Position numbers and translations under genes: made by a program
Notes under the pieces: model-generated
Database searches by the model: none
What the model was told of the DNA's origin: nothing
The model's input: the letters and a program-made list of their open reading frames with translations, nothing else
Source of the DNA: Lumnitzera littorea
Lineage: Eukaryota > Streptophyta > Magnoliopsida > Myrtales > Combretaceae
Assembly (NCBI GenBank): GCA_024138015.1
Contig: JAMXBB010000010.1
Span: 82,081,584 to 82,145,583 of the forward strand
Direction: 5' to 3'
Length of the DNA: 64,000 nt
Shown: piece after piece, positions 57,340 to 64,000 of the stretch
Position numbering within the stretch: position 1 is the first letter of the stretch
Layout of the letters: the number at the start of each line of letters is the position of its first letter

Positions 57340-57589
57340 CAAAAGGGGTAAAGTTGTAAATAAATGAAAAAAACAATGCCTTAGTGGCATTCTAGTAATT
57401 ACAAATGAAACATGAATAGCAATTAAGGGAAAATACAAGAAAAGGAAAACCTAAATAACATAAGTAAAATTGATAGCCAAGTGGGATCTTTTGGTAAGGG
57501 CTAATGTTTTTGTTCCAAGGAGCTATAGGAGACTTTGGGGTTTTAAGCTGTCCTAACCTGAGCTTCTGGACGATCTACTTTTGTCCGGG

Positions 57590-58080
57590 GTCGACTTGGT
57601 ACGATCAGTACTGACCTCGCATGGCTAGATTGACCTGATATGGAAGTAGTCAAGCTGGCATGACGGAGGGCTAACTTTGCATGGTTAGGCTGATCTGGTG
57701 TGGATGTAGCCAACCTGTTTAATATGACTCGATACGATTGAGTAGATATGGAATAGTCGAGCTACCTCATCATGACTAAGCGAACCTTGGCTGAATAGAT
57801 TCGGTCGAGCAAATTGACCTTGATAAGGTAGGACAGATGGGTAGGATAGGATTGTCCTGTATAGCTGATCTGAGTAAACCTAACAAAATAGGATAGAGCT
57901 GACTATAGTGAGGTATAATGGATTAAGTATAGTAAGGAAGACCTGGCAAAGTAGGGCACAAATAGTAGGCCGGGACAAAACTTATGGAGCATGTCGAGTC
58001 TTCCAATATTGCCATAACTCATAGATAAGTCTGTAGGAGGGTTCAGTTAGGGTAGAGCAAGGTATACTTAGCATAATAAG
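57590..58080 (-). repeat. Sub-repeats inside the LTR
   Basis: Irregular 20-25 base units of the form g(c)c(g/a)act(t)-gcatggct, ending catgg, tatgg or catga, run through the U3 part. The same arrangement occurs in the other LTR at 61,370-61,870. Confidence 0.6.
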
Positions 58081-58222
58081 GTAGACCTAATAGTGCAGGG
58101 CAGGTCGTCCAACATTAACATAGCTTATAAATAGGTCACCCACTTGTGCGAAGCCTGCGAGCAAGCCTCCAATATGGTCCAAAACCTGGCATGGCGTCGG
58201 GTCGGTACTTGGAATCCTATCA

Positions 58223-58235
58223 TCCCATCCCTCTT
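58223..58235 (-). promoter_or_regulatory. Polypurine tract of the gag-only element
   Basis: The minus strand reads aagagggatggga immediately before the LTR start TGATAGG. This is the expected site of plus-strand DNA priming; it fixes both the LTR boundary and the element's orientation. Confidence 0.75.
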
Positions 58236-58236
58236 G

Positions 58237-58640
58237 GAAGAGTTTCGACCCGAAACTTAGTAGTTGACGGCTCCAAATCCCTTTGGGGTCAAATGCTAGT
58301 TGACAAAATTGAAGTTTAAACATAGGAATACACTCTAGTTCTTGCAAATAGGGCATCACCAGCCGATGCTCCCACCATTCATCATAGGCTCTATCAATCA
58401 AATCTTTTATCTCAGATCTTTCCTTCCACTCATCGTGGATCCAATCAATTACACCTTAGTAGTCCTAGCAATCATTAATTATTAGAAGCAACATGATCTT
58501 AGGGTCATACAAAAGATTAGGCACTCATAGATCTTGTGCTGCCAGGTCGTAAGATGGCTTATCAATTGCAAGTGCTTCCACCTCTTTAAGCTCAGCTAGC
58601 TTGAACATCATGATCCCTTCATTAGTTTGTAATCGGCATT
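58237..58640 (-). pseudogene. Coding-like tail between gag and polypurine tract
   Basis: Minus-strand frames here read IDRAYDEWWEHRLVMPYLQE, FDPKGIWSRQLLSFGSKLFQ and EGWDDR up to the LTR, with stops further upstream (DWIHDEWKERSEIKDL). The end resembles the short C-terminal tail that precedes the polypurine tract in plant Ty3/gypsy polyproteins (LFxEGxxD). The tail may be the last remnant of pol or a lineage-specific segment. I do not recognise the WWEHR part. The frame runs on into the LTR to 58,087, which is not meaningful. Confidence 0.4.
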
Positions 58641-59785
58641 CCCTTTGCTTCCTCGTAAATAGATTCTTCCTTCTCCTTCCATCTACATACCTCAAATCTT
58701 TCTAACTCGAGAGTACCAAGAGTCAATATGATGTATCCCCAATACATATATCCATCACCTCAGCCTTGATAAACTCCAATCAACAGTTGATTATAGCTCA
58801 TAGGTGTGATGTTATGATTGCTCATATTAGTGCCATGTAAACTTGTCAAATGACAAAGACATAAGATTCTAATATGAGGAAGGTAAACATAATAATTCCT
58901 AGAGCTACCATCTATGGCATTCATGGCAAGTAATGGAACCACCTCTAAAACATAGCGGTTTAACTGCAATTTAGCTCAATCTTTCTCGCTTCTATTGATC
59001 GTCTCTCCAGCAAACTTTACCTCTCCTTCTCTTACTTCCTCTCCTCGATCTTCTTTCTTGTCGGCTGTCTCTATATAAGTATCCCTTTGCTATCTCATTT
59101 CCTCTCTGAGTTTCTCAAGCTGATCAAGTACAACCTCTAGCTATTCGTGCACATCATAATGGTCGATGCCAATGGCAGATTCTTCTCTTAAGGCCAATTG
59201 GATTGCTCCATTTAAGCTCCTTACTTTTGAGGGGTTAATATGTTGGATAATCTCTAACCTTAACCCTCTCATGAATCGCAAGATAGTACATGAAAGAGAT
59301 TCATATAATTTACATTGCTGTTGGAGCACCTTATACTCTTGGGAAAATTCTTGGACACTCATTTGTCCTTGCATCAAGGTAAATGGCTCCTCATATAACT
59401 CATCTTGATATTATAGGGATATAGATTTTTCTCTCATTGTAGGTCTCATTGAGCTCCATGTAGTACTTGCCCCTCTTACGATCCTTTGCCTTAATACATT
59501 CTTCCACCAAGTATTAGCAAGGCCTTGAAGTTTATCCCCTATGATGTATTCCTTATCACCTATAGGGCATGGATACTTTTCAAAGACTCTATTGACTCAG
59601 AATTCCCAATCCAAGTATTTGTCTGGAGATCCATAACCATCAAACATAGGTATTCTCGACCTTATATCTTCATAGTCATAGTCATAACCATATCTTCGTC
59701 GATTATCATAAGCCATGTTAAGTGGAGGCATCACTTCAGCAGACAAGCTCGGCTCATAAGAAGTCTCATCGACAATGACTAAAAC
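58640..59785 (-). pseudogene. Gag of the gag-only element
   Basis: The minus-strand capsid protein has an N-terminal arginine/tyrosine/aspartate-rich stretch (NRRRYGYDYDYEDIRSR) and then PMFDGYGSPDKYLDW, VNRVFEKYP, LQGLANTWWKNVLRQRI, LYEEPFTLMQGQMSVQEFSQ, FMRGLRLEIIQHI and NGAIQLALREES, which is the plant Ty3/gypsy Gag core in order. The 59,377-59,141 segment is uninterrupted; stops occur before and after it. After LREES a Glu/Lys-rich region (KKEDRGEEVREGEVK) replaces the usual CCHC knuckle, which I did not find. Possible starts are ATG at 59,731 or 59,716. Gag would assemble particles if intact, but the stops make that unlikely for this copy. Confidence 0.82.
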
Positions 59786-60808
59786 TATCCAACACTTAGT
59801 GATTCAAGAACATAGCAGCTTAGATACTTGCAGTTCGCTTTGGCACTTTGACTTAGCTCAGATAATAGAATCAACTTGGCTATTAGGTTGTAGGAGTTCA
59901 TTGCCTGAGCTTAGACACTGCAGACTAGCTTAATAAGTTGAATAGGCAAACAACTCAGCTTTGGAACCTTAGGAGTATGATAGTTTGGCTCGACAAATCA
60001 ATGGAAATAACAACTTGGATAGCTTCACTAAAGTGCAAAAGCTCAGTACCTAATGGTCTCACTCCATCAGTTTAGTTCAAGTACTTGCACTTTGCGCACC
60101 AACCACTATGTCAATTTCCAAGATAGCAGCACAACTTACTAGCACCACCGTAATCACTACTAGCATCAAATTGACTAACAACACCTAAGGAGACCATCGC
60201 CTCCTGTTACTACTATAACAACAAAACCTCCTTAGCTAACAACCACCAAACACTGTAAATTAATATAAAAAACGCTGGTTTTAACACGAGTAGCCACAAT
60301 ACGTTCCACTAATTGTTGTTGTGATAACATGAAAGAATCCCAATGAACGACCCTCTATCTAAATTTAGTGACCTAAACCATAAAGTTTCACACTGTCGTA
60401 AGAGAAATCGAACACGTACTTTCAATTTAAGGTACCCAATTTGAAACCCCTTCTAATTTCCATTGCTATGGTTTCTTGATTCCTAACCTTACATAGTCAC
60501 TTTCCAAACACTCGTGAATTAGTCGCACACTTCACCACAACAACCCATAGTCTATATGACTCAATCTTATAGTCTTACTTCTAACTTAACTTCGATAACC
60601 AATATGCTTAAAAGCATGGGCGTATATAGAAATGAAGTTCCTTTATTTTTGTAATGAAAAATAGAGTAAGAGTAGAGTAATGATGAAACTATACTTACTC
60701 ATACTTAAAAACATTGCAGTAGCTACGGAAGGAATACAACAGCCATTAACAATAAAGAGAACTAAAACTTCATGGAACCTAACACGCTACCTCATCGGAA
60801 CCGCGCAT
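59786..60808 (-). other. Untranslated leader of the gag-only element
   Basis: About 1 kb between primer site and gag, without an open frame of note. Long leaders are usual in plant Ty3/gypsy elements. Phrases such as agcttag/cttggc recur, but no structure is assigned. Confidence 0.5.
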
Positions 60809-60816
60809 TGATACCA
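60809..60816 (-). promoter_or_regulatory. Primer-binding site of the gag-only element
   Basis: The minus strand reads TGGTATCA (then atgcgcgg), matching the first 8 bases of the initiator-Met-tRNA site TGGTATCAGAGC, 7 bases after the LTR end. Confidence 0.65.
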
Positions 60817-60823
60817 GCGAAGC

Positions 60824-62012
60824 TGATGCGTCTTTGAGGTCAAACATATGGAGATGAACCACAATGAACCAATACAAGAAAATAAAATGGGGGTTTTAGT
60901 AAATCCATAAGCTATTGAGTTGGGTATGATGCACTAATAAGATCCAATATGACCTAAGACTCATCAGATGTAACACCCCGGTCTAAGTAATAAGGTTACT
61001 CGCCATAATCCTTGCTAAAGGGGTTGATAAGAGCCGGTAGAAAAGAGTTTCCAAGAGAAAAGTCTCAAGGGTTTTTCATTAAATGTCAAAGTTTGCTTAA
61101 AACCTTATACAAGTGTTCTATTTATACAAAAGGGGTAAAGTTGTAAATAAATGAATAAAAGGATGCCTAGTGGCATTTCGGTAATTACAAATGAAACAAG
61201 AACGACAACTAAGGGAAAATACAAGAAAAGGGAAACCTAAATAACATAAGTAAAATTGGTAGCCAAGTGGCATCTTCGGGTGAGGGCTAATGTTTCGATT
61301 CTAAGGAGCTATAGGAGACTCTAGGGTTTTGAGCTATCTTGACTTGAGCTTCTAGATGATCTGCTTTTGTTTGGGGCTGATTCGATATGACTAAGGCTAA
61401 CTTGACATGATCAGTGCCGACTTCGCATGGCTAGACTGACTTGATATGGTAGTGGCTGAGTTAGCATGATAAGGGGCTAACCTTGTATGGTAGGGCCAAT
61501 CTAGTGTGGATGTAGCCGACTTGTTTAATATGACTTGGTGCGACTAAGCTAATATGGAATAATTAGGCAGCGAACCTTAGCCAAATAGACTCGGTCGAGC
61601 AAATGGACCTCAATAAGGTAGGACAGATGGGCAAGATAGGATAGTCCTGTATAGTTGATCAAAGTAGACTCAACAGAATAGGATAGAGCTAACCACAGTG
61701 AGGCAGAATGGATCAAGTATAGCAAGGAAGACCTAGCAAAGCAAGGCACAAATAGTAGGCCAGGACAAAACTTATGGAGTACGTTGGGTCTTCCAATATT
61801 GCCATAACTTATAGATAATTCTATGGGAAGGCTCGATTAGGGTAAAGCGGGGCATACTTAGCATAATAAGGTAGACCCAATAGAGTAAGGCAGGTCGTCC
61901 AACGCTAACATAGCTTATAAATAGGTCACTTACTCGTACGGAGCCCACGAGCAAGCCCCCCATGTGGTCCGAAACCTGGCATGGCATCGAGTCGATAACT
62001 GGAATCTTATCA
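60824..62012 (-). mobile_element. 5' LTR of the gag-only element
   Basis: 1,189 bp. On the minus strand it starts TGATAAGATTCC at 62,012 and ends GCATCA at 60,824. The TATA box is at 61,126-61,118. The 66-codon and 71-codon minus-strand frames inside it are LTR sequence, not genes. Confidence 0.88.
61118..61126 (-). promoter_or_regulatory. TATA box in 5' LTR
   Basis: The minus strand reads TATAAATAG in both LTR copies. Transcription would run leftward through gag, with a start about 25-35 bases further left. Confidence 0.65.
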
Positions 62013-62017
62013 CTACT
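62013..62017. repeat. Target-site duplication, right copy
   Basis: CTACT after the LTR end at 62,012; the partner TTGCT is at 57,031-57,035. Confidence 0.55.
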
Positions 62018-62560
62018 GCTATTGAGTTCTTAAGGTATGTCTAGATGTAGTGGAAGAAATTCTAACTTATGAGGAGATGGATTTAGGGAAGTTCATACTT
62101 AGTCTAAGATGAAAAGGATCCTAAAAAATTGGTTTGTATTGAACACTTATTTACAAGACACTTTTGCTCTGCTTTAAGAGCTAAGGCAAGGAGGTCGAAT
62201 TGTTGATGAGTATGTTTAAGAGTTTTAAATGCTTATGATTTGATGCAAAGTAGATGAGCCATCATCCCAAACAATATTAAGATTTCTTACTTGATTAAGA
62301 AATGACATCTAAAATATTGTGGAACTTCATTAATTCACTACAATGGATAAGGCTATATGAATAGCCCAACGAGTGGAGAGGCAGAGAAGAAGCAAAATAC
62401 CAACCCGACTCATAATGAGTTGACTTAGTCAATCGAGCCGACCTACTTAAGGAAGCTACCAAGCTTAATTAAGTATTGAGTTGACCAGAAGAATAGATGT
62501 CAAAGTTGAGTAGAAGGGCTGACTTGATGGTGACATACCGACTAAAACATATGAGAAGGG
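62013..62560 (+). pseudogene. Gag of gypsy element G3, 3' part
   Basis: This continues the G3 capsid core directly after the insertion: AIEFLRYV and WKKF align with the G2 residues AMLEFSRYIAMWWKKL. RHFCSALRAKARRSN, VLNAYDLMQSR and NSPTSGEAEKKQN then match the G2 positions of NRFVPKHYQQDTF to RVERQQWNQ. Multiple stops, many of them G-to-A-type changes at Trp/Gln codons, interrupt it. No zinc knuckle is reached before a new LTR starts at 62,566. Confidence 0.75.
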
Positions 62561-63156
62561 ATCGGTGTAAGCCCCAAAGTTAAGCCAAGTAACCGTAGGA
62601 TTGAATTTAGAACCCAAGGTTTAGGGCGATCGGTTAAAAGATCCGATCAAACTCAAATTATAAACTATTGAGAAGAATATTAGTAAAAATGACCCCGTAA
62701 ACTTAAATTTAAGAAAATAAGAAATAAAATAGGAAACTATAAAATTTTTAAATTTTAAGCATAATAATTGCTAATTACTGAAAAGGCAAAAAGTGTAATA
62801 TAATAACTAAAAAATTATTAGAGATAGATTATATGTATACTAAAAATTTTAGAATGACCAAAATAATATTTAGAAATGTTCATGTGTACCCTACATGTAT
62901 TTACGTGTAGATAAAAATACGCGTAATTACTAAAATTGGCCGAAAACTAAGCAAATAATTAAAGAAAAATATAAAACAATTATGGAAAAATAATAAAAAA
63001 TCAGAAGATGATAAGATGAATCAAGATAAGGTCGTGGCAGGTCCAAAGCTGCAAAATAAAAATTAGCCAATAAAAATTGAACAACTTAAAAGCCAAAAAT
63101 CAAGGAATTTGGACAAAGTCTTGTCAAATTAATGCATATTAATTACAGCAAATGTC

Positions 63157-63165
63157 TATAAATAG
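63157..63165 (+). promoter_or_regulatory. LTR TATA box of family C
   Basis: TATAAATAG followed by gaaaaaaatttacagagctc; a transcript would start near 63,190. Confidence 0.6.
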
Positions 63166-63297
63166 GAAAAAAATTTACAGAGCTCATTTGGACAGTTTGG
63201 AAGGTGAGAAAATTAGGGAGAGTAAAAAATTTGAGAGAAAATCCAGAAAATAAAAAAAATAAGAAAAACTGTGCAGTTAAGGGTTTTAAAAGGAACC

Positions 63298-63412
63298 CAC
63301 ACCAAACGGGGAGCTGGAAGTGGACGAACACCACCACCACACGGTGGTGGCAGCGCCCAGGCCGGCCAAGAAGGCCACGGCGGCCCGCGGTGGCCGGAGC
63401 CACCCAAATCGG
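63298..63412 (+). promoter_or_regulatory. G+C-rich leader patch with stem-loop
   Basis: A sharp G+C-rich island in AT-rich surroundings. CCACCACC-ACAC-GGTGGTGG (63,331-63,350) forms an 8-bp stem with a 4-base loop in the predicted transcript. The island ends at a consensus splice donor, GGTGAGT (63,411-63,417). Open frames on both strands across it (64-92 codons) reflect composition rather than protein. Confidence 0.5.
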
Positions 63413-64000
63413 TGAGTTCAATTTCCAGGCCGATTTTGTGAAAATTTGTAAAAATAGTAAATATTATTAGAAAATTATGAATTTTGTTATTCTGGGATAT
63501 TTTTGTATGTAGTTTGTAGAAAAAATATTATTTTGACGAAATTATGTTCCGTAATATATGGTCCCTAAGAAATCGTGCAAAACCGAGTATGTTTCGACTT
63601 CACCCCCACTGCGACCTCCCCTCCTGTCATTTGGTTCGACTAAGGATGAAGAAGGGACCATTTTACAATCCTGCGCTATCCCTTTCGAAGGGGTCGGTAT
63701 TTGGTTGGAGAGTCTTATGATCCCCTAACGGGTTGCAATGCATGACATTTTCGGTTATTAAGGTCGACTAAGATTAAATTCCGGTTAGGGTGTCCAACAA
63801 GTTCATACCAATTCAATCAGTCACAAAATCATTCACAGTACAAATTCCAGCACGAATTCAGATACATCAAGCACATGCACAAACTATTTACAATCACAAT
63901 CATATATAAGCCTAAGTCTCCAAGTACTACAAAACTAGTACTCTATTACAATAAGCAATAACCCAACTTACCTGAATTTGCTCAATCGCTCGATCCTCTA

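Larger units (their letters stand above)
57036..58222 (-). mobile_element. 3' LTR of the gag-only element
   Basis: Aligned end to end with 60,824-62,012. Its TATA box is at 57,339-57,331. The right half (57,590-58,080) holds 20-25 base sub-repeats of the type gccgacttgcatgg. Confidence 0.88.
57036..62012 (-). mobile_element. Complete gag-only LTR retrotransposon (TR-GAG type), 4,977 bp
   Basis: Two direct repeats, 57,036-58,222 (1,187 bp) and 60,824-62,012 (1,189 bp), bound a 2.6-kb internal region. On the minus strand each LTR starts TGATA(A/G)GATTCC and ends GCATCA, so TG...CA termini are intact. A polypurine tract abuts the downstream LTR and a TGGTATCA primer site lies 7 bases inside the upstream LTR. 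The only protein domain is a Gag. There is no space for protease, reverse transcriptase or integrase between gag and the polypurine tract, so it would need enzymes in trans. The LTRs differ at roughly one base in eight to ten where I compared them, so the insertion is not recent. It sits inside the G3 gag. Confidence 0.88.
62566..64000 (+). mobile_element. Family C LTR (5' LTR of an element continuing right)
   Basis: It starts TGTAAGCCCC at the point where G3 gag homology ends. Its TATA box is TATAAATAG (63,157-63,165), followed by a purine-rich leader (gagagaaaat) and a G+C-rich patch (63,298-63,412) with a stem-loop. The 3' part from 63,590 matches the repeat at 1,325-1,795. This layout (TGTAA start, TATA, short leader, G+C-rich patch) is typical of plant Ty3/gypsy LTRs, Tekay/Del-like in my judgement. 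The right end lies outside the window. Confidence 0.6.

Noticed and set aside
58087..58236. Continuation of the gag-only element's tail protein into the LTR
   Set aside because: The reading passes through the polypurine tract and LTR start, which are non-coding landmarks.
61549..61987. Two minus-strand frames (66 and 71 codons)
   Set aside because: They lie wholly inside the 5' LTR of the gag-only element and have diverged counterparts in the other LTR.
63143..63470. Overlapping frames on both strands (64-92 codons) with Arg/Gly/Pro-rich stretches
   Set aside because: They coincide with the G+C-rich LTR leader; the composition explains the lack of stops.

Overview
This window is AT-rich plant nuclear DNA from a transposon-dense, gene-poor region. 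The evidence is several decayed Ty3/gypsy retrotransposons of plant type, long terminal repeats (LTRs) with plant-style TATA boxes and initiator-Met-tRNA primer sites, a Tourist-like MITE, many minisatellites and microsatellites, and one exon of a plant-type uroporphyrinogen decarboxylase gene. I see no intact cellular gene, no tRNA or rRNA gene and no CRISPR array. Nearly every coding stretch is broken by stops and frameshifts, so most coding calls are pseudogenes.

Left part (1-24 kb). A Ty3/gypsy gag relic (36-605) is followed by a piece of a dispersed repeat, 'family C', which reappears at the right edge of the window. At 5.2-7.9 kb lie two non-coding repeat-like blocks, one with a G-box/TATA pair. 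A 42-bp minisatellite (9.42-9.99 kb) leads into a polypurine tract and a long plus-strand LTR, 'family B' (10.3-12.9 kb). A 3.4-kb non-coding repeat, 'family A', occupies 13.5-16.9 kb. A minus-strand family B LTR covers 21.0-24.26 kb.

Middle (24-44 kb). A plus-strand, chromovirus-like Ty3/gypsy pol relic runs from 24.26 to 27.43 kb with protease, reverse transcriptase, RNase H, integrase and chromodomain-like remnants in order. Next come a Tourist-like MITE with two related palindromes (28.7-28.9 kb), a lone uroporphyrinogen decarboxylase exon (32.14-32.26 kb), unidentified unique-looking DNA, and a complex satellite block (39.9-42.4 kb) holding an 810-bp higher-order duplication.

Right part (44-64 kb). 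This is a nest of elements. Two copies of one LTR stand head to tail at 44.2-49.9 kb, and the second is split by the second family A copy (45,747-49,513). The internal region that follows has gag, protease and a truncated reverse transcriptase (50.2-52.27 kb). It is cut by a minus-strand family B/Tat-like relic (52.3-55.2 kb) that carries a 56-bp minisatellite with 168-bp higher-order periodicity. A second element of the same gypsy family follows (LTR, primer site, gag; 55.3-57.0 kb). Its gag is interrupted by a complete 4,977-bp minus-strand gag-only LTR element (57,036-62,012) and resumes at 62,013. The window ends in a family C LTR.

Nothing here works as a pathway or operon. The parts fit together as insertion history: older gypsy elements hosted later insertions, and internal tandem repeats of Tat-like elements probably seeded local minisatellites. 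The best-supported new object is the gag-only element: matching LTRs, polypurine tract, primer site, gag, and an insertion site whose host reading frame is explained by a 5-bp target duplication.
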